A stretch of DNA of 64,000 nucleotides from assembly GCA_023460975.1 (NCBI GenBank), contig JAEWOG010000011.1, forward strand, positions 1-64,000. The letters run 5' to 3'. The translations under genes and the position numbers were made by a program. Under the pieces are notes generated by a model. It searched no databases, was not told the DNA's origin, and saw nothing but the letters and a program-made list of their open reading frames with translations. Numbering within the stretch: the stretch's first letter is position 1; the number at the start of each line of letters is the position of its first letter. The DNA comes from Actinomycetes bacterium. GTDB taxonomy: Bacteria; Actinomycetota; Actinomycetes; Propionibacteriales; Nocardioidaceae. Positions 8,549 through 16,746 of the stretch are shown here, in pieces.

Positions 8549-9062
8549 CGTCAGCCCGGTCCCCGCTCGAGAGTCGGTGCAGTTCCTCGGAGACCAGCAG
8601 TTGGACGTGCTCGACCTTGGGCACGTCGTGCAGCTCGACCCGGCCGTCAGCGCTGGCGTCGGAGACGACCAGCGTCCCGCACCCGAAGATCCGGTCGATG
8701 ACGCCGATCTCGAAGTCGACGCCGCTGATCCGGTTGAGCGGAATCGTGCGGCCTTCCTTGGCGACGATGCCCGAACGCTTGATGAAGCGTCGGTTGGTGA
8801 AGGTGTACGTGGTGCTCATCCACCGCAGGAACGGCACGACGGTCCACACCACGACGACAGCCGCCGCGATCGCCCCGCACAACGCGCCCACGACGGTGGA
8901 CCACGGCTCATCAAGGCCCTGGGCCCAGCTCGCTGCAAGCGCGATCACCACGCCCGTCACCACGAGCACGAGCAAGGGAGCGATCAGGGCCTTGGGATGG
9001 GTCCGGGTCGAGATGACGACCCGCTCCCCCTCGTTGAGCAGCTTCGCGGGAAACGTCGACAT
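8538..9062 (-). CDS. Bacterial PH domain (DUF304-like) membrane protein
   Basis: 174 residues. Two transmembrane segments lie at about residues 27-45 and 58-80, followed by a bacterial PH domain: TTYTFTNRRFIKRSGIVAKEG then IPLNRISGVDFE and GTLVVSDAS. This order, with membrane hairpin first and PH-like beta domain second, is typical of actinobacterial bPH2 proteins. The molecular function is not established. It is translated just ahead of the cyclase with overlap, which hints at a shared membrane-linked signalling role. Confidence 0.8.
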   Translation of the reverse strand: MSTFPAKLLNEGERVVISTRTHPKALIAPLLVLVVTGVVIALAASWAQGLDEPWSTVVGALCGAIAAAVVVVWTVVPFLRWMSTTYTFTNRRFIKRSGIVAKEGRTIPLNRISGVDFEIGVIDRIFGCGTLVVSDASADGRVELHDVPKVEHVQLLVSEELHRLSSGDRADDGA

Positions 9063-9074
9063 GGGCAGATCATG

Positions 9075-9929
9075 TCACCCCAGTGGGCGTACGTGAACGA
9101 CGTCACCCGCCGTCACCGTCAGCGTGCCCGGGTCGTCCGCCACAACCAGCGCTCCGTGGGAGTCGAGGTCGAGAGCCGTACCGCGGTGAACGACGCCGCC
9201 CGGCAGATGGACATCGACCTCCTGCCCCAGCGTCGAACAGGCGGTCCGATACGCGGCGAGGAGCTGCTCGGGCTCGTGGAGCAGCGGCGTGAGGGCCTGC
9301 CAGGTCGCGAGCAGGCTCACCAGGATCTGGGTGCGGTCCACGGCCACGACGCGGTCGAGTTCCGCGGGCGTGACGCCCTCCTCGGCGGCCACCTCCGCCC
9401 GCAACTCCTCGACCACCGAGGTGGCTGCGTCGCTGGGGAGCTCGTCGGGTGTCTGCGAGATGTTGATGCCGATGCCGACCACCGCGAGCGGGCCGTGCGG
9501 CCCCTCCACCCGCTCCACGAGGATGCCGGCCAGCTTGCGCGCCCGCCCGTCCACATCGAGTGCGAGCACGTCGTTGGGCCACTTCAAGGCCACCCCGCTG
9601 ACCCACTCAGCCAGCGCGGTCTCGACCACGTAGCCCGCCAGCAGGGGAACCAGCGGCCACCGCGAGGCCTCCACGTCAGGGTCGACGAGGAGGGAGAAGG
9701 TGAGGGAGGAGCGCGCCGGGGTCTCCCAGACGCGTTCGAGGCGGCCTCGGCCCGAGGTCTGGTGCTCCGTGACGATCACGAGCCCGGGCTCCTCCCCGGC
9801 ACGCGCCCGATCGGCCAGCAGGGCGTTCGTCGAGGGCGTCTCAGCGACCACTTCGACCCTCAGGCCATCGGCGCCTCGGCTCAGGCGGGTGGGATCGAGG
9901 GGTGGGCGGTCGGGAACGGAAGTCGGCAT
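9075..9929 (-). CDS. birA: Biotin--[acetyl-CoA-carboxylase] ligase
   Basis: About 284 residues from the ATG at 9929; upstream starts would run into the divergent pccB promoter. It biotinylates the BCCP domain of biotin carboxylases, here most obviously the alpha subunit encoded at 25.7 kb. Motifs: ETPSTNALLADRA, the biotinyl-AMP loop GRGRLERVW (about residues 60-68), KWPNDV, and AGILVERVEG/VGIGINIS. There is no N-terminal HTH, so it is a monofunctional ligase rather than a repressor. A C-terminal SH3-like domain follows. Confidence 0.95.
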   Translation of the reverse strand: MPTSVPDRPPLDPTRLSRGADGLRVEVVAETPSTNALLADRARAGEEPGLVIVTEHQTSGRGRLERVWETPARSSLTFSLLVDPDVEASRWPLVPLLAGYVVETALAEWVSGVALKWPNDVLALDVDGRARKLAGILVERVEGPHGPLAVVGIGINISQTPDELPSDAATSVVEELRAEVAAEEGVTPAELDRVVAVDRTQILVSLLATWQALTPLLHEPEQLLAAYRTACSTLGQEVDVHLPGGVVHRGTALDLDSHGALVVADDPGTLTVTAGDVVHVRPLG

Positions 9930-9970
9930 GGGGACTAGATTGCACCCATCAACGTGAGGAGGCCACACAC
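9930..9970. promoter_or_regulatory. Compact divergent promoter region between birA and pccB
   Basis: Only 41 bases separate the two start codons. They hold TAGATT, a plausible -10 for the plus direction, and GTGAGGAGG as the pccB ribosome binding site. Two promoters must overlap here or birA must be translated from a very short or leaderless transcript. Confidence 0.45.
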
Positions 9971-11590
9971 GTGAGCGCACAGCCGGGCGAGGGCACCGAG
10001 ATCCCCGCCGACATCGACATCCACACCACCGCGGGCAAGCTCGCCGATCTCGAGCGCCGCATCGACGAGGCGGTCCACGCAGGCTCCGCCAAGGCCGTCG
10101 AGAAGCAGCACGCGAAGGGTCGCAAGACCGCCCGCGAGCGCATCGAGATCCTCTTCGACGAGGGCTCCTTCGTCGAGCTCGACGAGCTCGCGCGCCACCG
10201 TTCGACCGCTTTCGGCCTGGAGAAGACCCGCCCCTACGGCGACGGCGTCGTCACCGGCTACGGCACGATCAACGGTCGCCAGGTGTGCGTCTTCTCCCAG
10301 GACTTCACCGTGTTCGGCGGCTCGCTGGGCGAGGTGTACGGCGAGAAGATCACCAAGGTCATGGACCTCGCGATCAAGACCGGCTCGCCCATCATCGGCA
10401 TCAACGAGGGCGCCGGCGCCCGCATCCAGGAGGGCGTCGTCTCCCTGGGTCTGTACGGCGAGATCTTCAAGCGCAACGTGCACGCCTCGGGCGTCATCCC
10501 GCAGATCAGCCTCATCATGGGCAACTGCGCGGGCGGCCACGTCTACTCCCCGGCCGTCACCGACTTCACGATCATGGTCGACCAGACCTCCGCGATGTTC
10601 ATCACCGGTCCCGACGTCATCAAGACGGTCACCGGCGAGGACGTCTCGATGGAGGACCTCGGCGGCGCGCGCACCCACAACACCAAGTCGGGCAACGCGC
10701 ACTACATGGCCTCCGACGAGGACGACGCGCTGGAGTACGTCCGGGCCCTGCTGAGCTTCCTGCCGCAGAACAACCTCGACGAGTTGCCGACGTTCGACGA
10801 GGTCGCCGACCTCGAGTTCAACGACACCGACCGGGCGCTCGACACGATCATCCCGGACTCGCCGAACCAGCCGTACGACATGCACGACGTCATCACGGCA
10901 GTCGTCGACGACGAGGACTTCCTAGAGGTCCAGGAGCTCTTCGCCCCCAACATCATCGTCGGCTTCGGTCGGGTCGAGGGCAAGCCTGTCGGCATCGTGG
11001 CCAACCAGCCGATGCAGTTCGCGGGCACCCTGGACATCGACGCCTCCGAGAAGGCGGCCCGTTTCGTGCGCTTCTGCGACGCGTTCAACATCCCGGTGCT
11101 GACCTTCGTGGACGTGCCCGGCTTCCTGCCCGGCACCGACCAGGAGTGGACGGGCATCATCCGCCGCGGCGCCAAGCTGATCTACGCCTACGCGGAGGCC
11201 ACCGTCCCGCTGGTCACGATCATCACCCGCAAGGCCTACGGCGGCGCGTACGACGTGATGGGCTCCAAGCACCTCGGCGCCGACATCAACCTCGCTTGGC
11301 CGACCGCGCAGATCGCGGTGATGGGCGCCCAGGGTGCGGCCAACATCGTCCACCGCAAGACGCTCAAGGCCGTCGAGGCCGAAGGCGGAGACGTGGAGGC
11401 CAAGCGCGCCGAGCTCATCGACGAGTACGAGACGACGCTGGCCAACCCGTACATCGCGGCCGAGCGTGGATACGTCGATGCGGTCATCTCGCCCCACGAG
11501 ACCCGCGTCGAGGTGGTCCGCGCCCTTCGCCTGCTGGCCTCCAAGCGCGAGAGCCTGCCGGCGAAGAAGCACGGGAACATCCCGCTCTGA
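9971..11590 (+). CDS. pccB: Acyl-CoA (propionyl-CoA) carboxylase, beta subunit
   Basis: 539 residues from the GTG at 9971, chosen because GAGGAGG precedes it. It is the carboxyltransferase subunit that transfers CO2 from biotin to acetyl- or propionyl-CoA. It shows GINEGAGARIQEGVVSLG and GNCAGGHVYSPA in the N-terminal crotonase half, and VDVPGFLPGTDQE and ITRKAYGGAYDVMGSKHLGAD in the C-terminal half. The Asp in AYDVMG corresponds to the residue that favours propionyl-CoA in Streptomyces PccB, where AccB has Ile. It is followed by the epsilon gene with a one-base overlap (TGATG). Confidence 0.93.
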   Translation: MSAQPGEGTEIPADIDIHTTAGKLADLERRIDEAVHAGSAKAVEKQHAKGRKTARERIEILFDEGSFVELDELARHRSTAFGLEKTRPYGDGVVTGYGTINGRQVCVFSQDFTVFGGSLGEVYGEKITKVMDLAIKTGSPIIGINEGAGARIQEGVVSLGLYGEIFKRNVHASGVIPQISLIMGNCAGGHVYSPAVTDFTIMVDQTSAMFITGPDVIKTVTGEDVSMEDLGGARTHNTKSGNAHYMASDEDDALEYVRALLSFLPQNNLDELPTFDEVADLEFNDTDRALDTIIPDSPNQPYDMHDVITAVVDDEDFLEVQELFAPNIIVGFGRVEGKPVGIVANQPMQFAGTLDIDASEKAARFVRFCDAFNIPVLTFVDVPGFLPGTDQEWTGIIRRGAKLIYAYAEATVPLVTIITRKAYGGAYDVMGSKHLGADINLAWPTAQIAVMGAQGAANIVHRKTLKAVEAEGGDVEAKRAELIDEYETTLANPYIAAERGYVDAVISPHETRVEVVRALRLLASKRESLPAKKHGNIPL

Positions 11591-11829
11591 TGGCCGACGA
11601 GACCACGCTCGGGCAGACCCCGGCACCGGCCCAGCCGGTGCTGCGGGTCGTCAACCCCGACGCCACGCCTGAGGAGATCGCGGCTCTCGTGGCCGTCTTC
11701 TCCGCCATGGGCGGCGGCGCACCGGCAGCACGGCGGCCGCAGCCGCAGTGGAACGCGCCGCACCGCTTGGCCCGTCGCACCCTGCCCCACGGGGTGGGTG
11801 GCTGGCGCGCCAGCGGCATGCCCCGCTGA
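11590..11829 (+). CDS. accE: Acyl-CoA carboxylase epsilon subunit
   Basis: 79 residues. Small epsilon subunits of actinobacterial acyl-CoA carboxylases are poorly conserved but share a core like the one seen here, LRVVNPDATPEEIAALVAVF, followed by a Trp (QWNAPHR) and a basic tail. The position directly after pccB with a TGATG overlap supports the call. Its role is to bridge and stabilise the alpha-beta complex. Confidence 0.85.
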   Translation: MADETTLGQTPAPAQPVLRVVNPDATPEEIAALVAVFSAMGGGAPAARRPQPQWNAPHRLARRTLPHGVGGWRASGMPR

Positions 11830-11848
11830 GGTCACGTACCCACACGAG

Positions 11849-11895
11849 CGAAACCCCCGCACACAGCGCCCGTGGCGTCTGGTGCGGGGGTTTCG
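11849..11895. terminator. Bidirectional hairpin terminator between accE and a response regulator
   Basis: A perfect 14-bp stem, CGAAACCCCCGCAC at 11849-11862 pairing with GTGCGGGGGTTTCG at 11882-11895, with a 19-nt loop. It sits between two convergent genes and has AAAC/GTTT at the stem base, so it can serve both. Confidence 0.85.
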
Positions 11896-11918
11896 GTCGT
11901 TCTGCTCCGAGCCAGGAC

Positions 11919-12668
11919 TCAGGCGAGTGCGGCCATGCGGTAGCCGACGCCGCGCACGGTCTCCACGAACCGGGGTGAGAGCGCGTCCTCGCCGAGCTTG
12001 CGGCGCAGATTGGCGATGTGGACCTCAACCGAGCGCTTGTCGGCGTCGCTGACATGGTTGGTGACGCTGGTGTCTCGGCGCGCCACCAGGACCAGGTCAG
12101 CCTTGCTGCGGGCTCGCCGGCCGGTGCCCGCCAGGGACGCGATGAGGTCGAACTCGGTACGGGTGAGCTCCACCTCCGCCCCGTCGACCACGCACATGCG
12201 CGCCGCCAGGTCCAGGCTGAGCGCCCCCCACTCAAGGGTCGATGATTCCGCTTCGTCGAGCCGCTCGGGCTCCGGGGTGACGTCTGTGCGGTGCCGCGGT
12301 CGCTGCAGCATGGACATCGCCCGCGCCATGAGCTCGCGGCCACGGAACGGCTTGGTGAGGTAGTCGTCGGCGCCCGCGCGGAAGCCGGCCAGCACGTTCT
12401 CCTCGTCCGCCAACGCGGTGACCATGATCAGGTACGTGTTCGAGTGACGCCGGATCGCTCGCGTGGTCGCGAAACCGTCCATCCCGGGCATCTGCACGTC
12501 CACGGTCGTGAGCAGCGGGTCATGCCTGCGGACCGCCTCGACCCCTGCCTCTCCGCTGTCGGTGAGCACCGTCGTGAACCCCGCCCGGGTCAGGACGGCG
12601 TCGATGAGGTCCCGGACATCCGGATCGTCCTCGATGACGACGGCCGTACGCGCGGGGGTTCCAGACAT
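11919..12668 (-). CDS. OmpR/PhoB-type response regulator
   Basis: 249 residues from the ATG at 12668. The receiver domain has acidic pocket residues in VVIEDDPD and the phosphoacceptor Asp57 in TVDVQMPGMDG, then MVTALADEENV and YLTKPFRGREL. A winged helix follows, with VELTRTEFDLIASL and SVEVHIANLRRKLGED ending in VRGVGYRMA. The residues before the phosphoacceptor are less hydrophobic than usual (LLTTVD). No histidine kinase gene is adjacent, so it is an orphan regulator here. Confidence 0.92.
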   Translation of the reverse strand: MSGTPARTAVVIEDDPDVRDLIDAVLTRAGFTTVLTDSGEAGVEAVRRHDPLLTTVDVQMPGMDGFATTRAIRRHSNTYLIMVTALADEENVLAGFRAGADDYLTKPFRGRELMARAMSMLQRPRHRTDVTPEPERLDEAESSTLEWGALSLDLAARMCVVDGAEVELTRTEFDLIASLAGTGRRARSKADLVLVARRDTSVTNHVSDADKRSVEVHIANLRRKLGEDALSPRFVETVRGVGYRMAALA

Positions 12669-12712
12669 GGCGCGCAGGCTATCCAACGGGCTGGACCGGC
12701 TGGCCCCCGCCC

Positions 12713-13192
12713 TCAGGCGGCCGTGTCGGTGACGTGGACGCGCTCGATCCGCGGCGGTTCGGTGAGGGCGGAGAACAGCCACTGGCGGTAGGCGACGTAG
12801 CGAGCAATGTTGGCCAGCGTCGCCCCGATCACGTTCGCGGCGAGGTTGTCGGAGACGGGGTCGTTGAGGCCGATGGCCCGGGTGAAGACGATGCACAGGA
12901 CCGGGATCAGCATCGTGGCGAAGTTGAGCACCAGGAACCACGCCAACTGCGGCCAGGCGCTGCGTCCGCTGCCAGCCGGAAAGACCCACCGGCGTGTGGC
13001 GGGAAAGCTGACGGCCATGCCGGCGGTGTTGGCGAGGATGACCGCCAGGGACGGATTGTCGTTGAACGGAGCCCACGAGCCCCCGAAGCCGTGAACCAGC
13101 AGGTTGAAGACCACCAGCGACAGACCGGTCGCCACGAGCCCCACCGCACCATGCTTGACCCCGGTGGACACCTCCCTGCGGAGTCGCTCCAT
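12713..13192 (-). CDS. GtrA family membrane protein
   Basis: About 159 residues from the ATG at 13192, chosen because earlier starts would overlap the divergent maf gene. Four membrane segments are expected. The signature features are KHGAVGLVATGLSLVVF at the start, NTAGMAVSFPATRRWVF in the middle, and NIARYVAYRQWLF near the end. GtrA proteins are thought to help flip or present lipid-linked sugars for cell-surface glycosylation. No glycosyltransferase is adjacent, so the substrate is unknown. Confidence 0.85.
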   Translation of the reverse strand: MERLRREVSTGVKHGAVGLVATGLSLVVFNLLVHGFGGSWAPFNDNPSLAVILANTAGMAVSFPATRRWVFPAGSGRSAWPQLAWFLVLNFATMLIPVLCIVFTRAIGLNDPVSDNLAANVIGATLANIARYVAYRQWLFSALTEPPRIERVHVTDTAA

Positions 13193-13278
13193 GCCGACGA
13201 GTCTATCGGGGGCCTGGAGCGCGTCTGCGCACGGTACGGCCCCGGGCGCGTCCGGCCTCACCGTGTCATCCTTGCCGC

Positions 13279-13902
13279 GTGAGCGCACCCACGACTCCCC
13301 TCGTCCTCGCTTCCGCTTCCCCCGCTCGGCTGAGCATCCTGCGGCGCGCCGGGATCGAGCCCACCGTGGTGGTCTCGGGCGTCGACGAGGACCAACTCGT
13401 CGGCCTCGCTCCGGGGCCGCTCGCGGCCGCGCTGAGCGGCCTCAAGGCGACCGCCGTGGCCGCGCTCGACACCCTGCCGCTGGATGCCCTGGTGCTCGGC
13501 TGCGACTCCGTCCTCGAACTGGACGGTCGGGCGCTGGGCAAGCCCGGCACTGCCGACGTCGCGACGGCACGATGGCGCCAGATGCGCGGCCGGGTCGGGG
13601 TGCTGCACACCGGCCACACCCTCATCGACACCGCGTCCGGAGCTTCGGTGAGCGAACTGGCCAGCACCCGCGTCCACTTCGCCGAGGTGAGCGATGCGGA
13701 GATCGAGGCGTACGTCGCCACCGGCGAGCCCCTGTGGGTCGCGGGCGCCTTCACCATCGACGGGTACGGCGGGGCGTTCGTGGACCGGATCGAGGGTGAC
13801 CACCACAACGTGATCGGCCTCAGTCTGCCGCTTGTCCGCCGCATGGTCGCCGCACTCGGCGGGCAGTGGACGTCCCTGTGGAACGCACCGCCCGCCGAGT
13901 GA
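13279..13902 (+). CDS. maf: Maf-type nucleoside triphosphate pyrophosphatase
   Basis: 207 residues from a GTG. Maf proteins hydrolyse non-canonical or modified NTPs to monophosphates and have been linked to septum control. Motifs: LVLASASPARLSILRRAG at the N-terminus, VLGCDSVLELDGRALGKP with the catalytic acidic residues, the RGRVGVLHTGH strand, and YVATGEPLWVAGAFTIDGYG, followed by IEGDHHNVIGLSLPLV. In actinobacteria maf often lies near acyl-CoA carboxylase genes, as it does here. Convergent with the NatB-like permease, 19 bases apart. Confidence 0.95.
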   Translation: MSAPTTPLVLASASPARLSILRRAGIEPTVVVSGVDEDQLVGLAPGPLAAALSGLKATAVAALDTLPLDALVLGCDSVLELDGRALGKPGTADVATARWRQMRGRVGVLHTGHTLIDTASGASVSELASTRVHFAEVSDAEIEAYVATGEPLWVAGAFTIDGYGGAFVDRIEGDHHNVIGLSLPLVRRMVAALGGQWTSLWNAPPAE

Positions 13903-13921
13903 GGTCGGCATCGGGGGCTGC

Positions 13922-15112
13922 TCACTCCTCGGAGGCCCACGCCTGCTTGAGGCTCACCCGGCCCTGAGTCTGGAGCAGGGAGCGGCGATAGATCCGCTCG
14001 CCCACCACGATCATCACGCCCGCGAACGCCGCCAGCAGGGCGATCGCCACCACCGGCTGCCACCACCCCACGCTCCCCTCGAGGATGCGCTGTGGCATCA
14101 CGATGGCCGACGCCGGAGGCACGTACGAAGCGATCACCTTGGCCTGGCCGTCGACCTGGAGGGCGACGATGAACAGCACGACCAGCAGCATCGTCAGCGG
14201 CGTCGCCGTGGACTGCAGGTCCTCGGTCCGTGAGGCCAGGGAGCCCGCCACCGCCCACAGGGTGGCCAGCGCACCGAAGCCCAGCAGGAAGAACACGAGG
14301 AACCACACGACCGGGCCCGACAACGAGGGGACGATGGCGGAGTACTCGGTGAACGAGAGCCCCACCAGCCCCACGGCCGCGTACAGGATCACCTGCAGCA
14401 CCGCCAGGATCGTGTTGCCCAGGACCTTGCCCGCGAGCAGGTGCCGCAGCGGAATGGCGGCCGCGATGATCTCCACGATGCGGCTCTGCTTCTCCTCGAC
14501 CACGGAGTTCGCCAGCTGCATCCCGAACAGGATGGTCGCGAGGTAGAACAGGAAGGCGAACGCGAAGCCCATCACTTCGGCGACCTCGGCCTTCTCGGCG
14601 TCGCCGCGGAGGAACTGCTCGGTGACGACCGAGCCTGCCTGTAGGTCGGCCATCGTGGTGCCCGCCGCCTCGGCGCGCGAGGCGATCGTCCACTCCTGAA
14701 CGGTCTGGGACACGATGCGGGTGAGCGTCGAGTCGTCCGATGACTCGTACGTCAGGTCCCAACCCTCGCCGTTGGGGTGCAGCCAGGCGTCGGCCTTGCC
14801 CTCGCGCAGCGCCTCGGTGGCGGCGGCCTCGCTCGCCACCTCGCGGACCTTGATGGTCACCGAGTCGTCCAGTTCTCCGGCCCGCTCGCTCACCGCGTCG
14901 GCCACGACCCGCTCCTGGGGGGCGACGGCGATCGTGAACTCCTCGGTGGCGTTGGCCTGGTAGGCGATGAACGCCATGTATGCGGCGATCATGGCGACCG
15001 TCACGAGCGTGCCGAGGAGGAACGCCTTGTTCGTGACCTTGGCCATGATTTCGCGCCGGGTGACCAGCAGCCAGGGCCTGCCCACTGCTCGGTCGTTCGT
15101 ACGGGTGCTCAT
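13922..15112 (-). CDS. ABC-2 type exporter permease (NatB-like)
   Basis: 396 residues. One N-terminal membrane helix at about 25-48 is followed by a large extracytoplasmic domain of about 120 residues, then five or six membrane segments from residue 180 on, the NatB/ABC-2 layout. The segment EKQSRIVEIIAAAIPLRHLLAGK after the second helix is the conserved ABC-2 coupling region. It overlaps the stop of the ATPase gene (ATGA), so the two form one transporter. Substrate unknown; relatives export sodium, antimicrobial peptides or lipids. Confidence 0.88.
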   Translation of the reverse strand: MSTRTNDRAVGRPWLLVTRREIMAKVTNKAFLLGTLVTVAMIAAYMAFIAYQANATEEFTIAVAPQERVVADAVSERAGELDDSVTIKVREVASEAAATEALREGKADAWLHPNGEGWDLTYESSDDSTLTRIVSQTVQEWTIASRAEAAGTTMADLQAGSVVTEQFLRGDAEKAEVAEVMGFAFAFLFYLATILFGMQLANSVVEEKQSRIVEIIAAAIPLRHLLAGKVLGNTILAVLQVILYAAVGLVGLSFTEYSAIVPSLSGPVVWFLVFFLLGFGALATLWAVAGSLASRTEDLQSTATPLTMLLVVLFIVALQVDGQAKVIASYVPPASAIVMPQRILEGSVGWWQPVVAIALLAAFAGVMIVVGERIYRRSLLQTQGRVSLKQAWASEE

Positions 15113-15990
15113 GCGGAGACCTCCCGGTAGATGTCGCTCAACGCCGGGCGCACCCGGCTGAACTCGTGGACGGCCCCCCGACGGGCGGCCTCGGAGACCA
15201 GCGCCTGCTCAGCGCCCGGCTCGAGCACCTCGACCAGCACCGACTCTCCCGCGAGGTCGAGGACCCCAAGGCCGGGCAGGTCCCGAACCCATCCCGTGTC
15301 GTGCGAGGCGACCAGCCGGTAGCGCACGGCGCCCGTCTCCCGCAGCGACTCGACGTCACCCTTCGCAACGACTCGCCCCTTGGCGAGGACGACGAGACGG
15401 TCGCAGAGCCGTTCGACGAGGTCCAACTGGTGACTGGAGAACAGCACCGGAACGCCGTCGCGTGCGTACTCACGCAACAGGTCCACCATCGAGTCCACCG
15501 CCATCGGGTCGAGGCCGGAGAACGGCTCGTCGAGGATGAGCGCGGTGGGACGCGGCAGCACGGCGGCGATGATCTGGACGCGCTGCTGGTTGCCCAGCGA
15601 CAGCTTGTCCAGCTGGTCGCCGGCACGATCGGCGAGGCCGAAGCGGTCCAGCAACTCAGTCACCTGAGTCGTCGCAGCGCGCCGCTCCATGCCCTTGAGC
15701 TCGGCCAGGTAGACGAGCTGGTCGCGGATGGGCTGGCGCGGGTAGAGCCCGCGCTCCTCCGGCATGTAACCGAAGCTGCGGCGCTCGGCACGGGTGATCT
15801 GGTGGCCGTGCCAGGACACCTCCCCCGAGGTGATGCCCAGCACGCCCATCACCATGCGCATGGTGGTCGTCTTGCCGGCACCGTTGCCGCCGACGAATCC
15901 GGTCATCTGGCCCTCGGGGACGGCAAAGGTGACGGAATCCACCGCAACCTTCTCCCCGAAACGCCTCGTCAGGTTCGTGATCTCCAACAT
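15109..15990 (-). CDS. ABC exporter ATP-binding protein (NatA-like)
   Basis: 293 residues. Walker A is GGNGAGKTTTMRM, with an unusual Gly-Asn in place of the usual Pro-Asn. The signature motif is LSLGNQQRVQI, Walker B is ALILDEPFSGLDP and the switch His follows in LFSSHQLD. A C-terminal extension of about 80 residues is typical of the DrrA/NatA group. It is the partner of the adjacent ABC-2 permease. The two-component genes just upstream on the same strand probably control it. Confidence 0.93.
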   Translation of the reverse strand: MLEITNLTRRFGEKVAVDSVTFAVPEGQMTGFVGGNGAGKTTTMRMVMGVLGITSGEVSWHGHQITRAERRSFGYMPEERGLYPRQPIRDQLVYLAELKGMERRAATTQVTELLDRFGLADRAGDQLDKLSLGNQQRVQIIAAVLPRPTALILDEPFSGLDPMAVDSMVDLLREYARDGVPVLFSSHQLDLVERLCDRLVVLAKGRVVAKGDVESLRETGAVRYRLVASHDTGWVRDLPGLGVLDLAGESVLVEVLEPGAEQALVSEAARRGAVHEFSRVRPALSDIYREVSA

Positions 15991-16083
15991 GACGGCGACG
16001 CTACGCAGCGCTGGCCCACGCCGGATCCCCCGTGCGACGGAGATCAGGGGTGGAGATCAGCCGCGCACAGCCTCAGGGTGGGC

Positions 16084-16746
16084 TCATTCCTCCGTCGCGC
16101 GGATGAGGCCGCTCTCGTACGCGTACACGACGGCCTGGACGCGGTCGCGCAGGTGGAGCTTGGCGAGGACGGAAGAGACGTGGGTCTTGACGGTGGCCTC
16201 CCCCAGCACGAGCTCCTCGGCGATCTCGGCGTTGGACAGCCCCCGGCCCAGCCGCTCCAGCACATCGCGCTCCCGACCGGTCAGCAGCCCCCACTCGGCA
16301 GGGGCGGGCCGGTCGGGCTCGGGGGCGTCGGTCATCCGCGCGATCACGCGGCGCGTCACCTCAGGTGCCAGCAGGGCGTGGCCGCCGGCGACGGCGCGTA
16401 CGGCCTCGAGGAGCTGCTCAGGGCCCGCGTTCTTGAGCAGGAAGCCGCTGGCACCTGCCTCGAGCGCCGCGAAGAGGTACTCGTCGTGGTCGAAGGTCGT
16501 CAGGATGACGACCTTCGCGAGGCCCTCCGCCACCACGTGGCGCGTGGCTTCGATGCCGTCCATGCGTGGCATCTGCACGTCCATCAGCACCACGTCCGGA
16601 GCGTGCTCGCGCGCCAGGTCGAGCGCCTGCGCGCCGTCGGCCGCCTCACCGATGACCTCGATGTCGTCCTCGTGCGAGAGCACCAGGGAGAAGCCCGATC
16701 GGACCATCGCGTGGTCATCGGCCAGGAGGACTCGGACGGCGCTCAC
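16084..16746 (-). CDS. NarL/LuxR-type response regulator
   Basis: 220 residues. The receiver domain has DDHAMVRSGF, the phosphoacceptor Asp56 in VVLMDVQMPRMDG, and LTTFDHDEYLFAALEAGASGFLLK. The C-terminal LuxR HTH reads LTGRERDVLERLGRGLSNAEIAEEL followed by GEATVKTHVSSVLAKL. Its GTG start overlaps the histidine kinase stop (GTGA). Together with the kinase it probably regulates the NatAB exporter 93 bases downstream. Confidence 0.95.
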   Translation of the reverse strand: MSAVRVLLADDHAMVRSGFSLVLSHEDDIEVIGEAADGAQALDLAREHAPDVVLMDVQMPRMDGIEATRHVVAEGLAKVVILTTFDHDEYLFAALEAGASGFLLKNAGPEQLLEAVRAVAGGHALLAPEVTRRVIARMTDAPEPDRPAPAEWGLLTGRERDVLERLGRGLSNAEIAEELVLGEATVKTHVSSVLAKLHLRDRVQAVVYAYESGLIRATEE

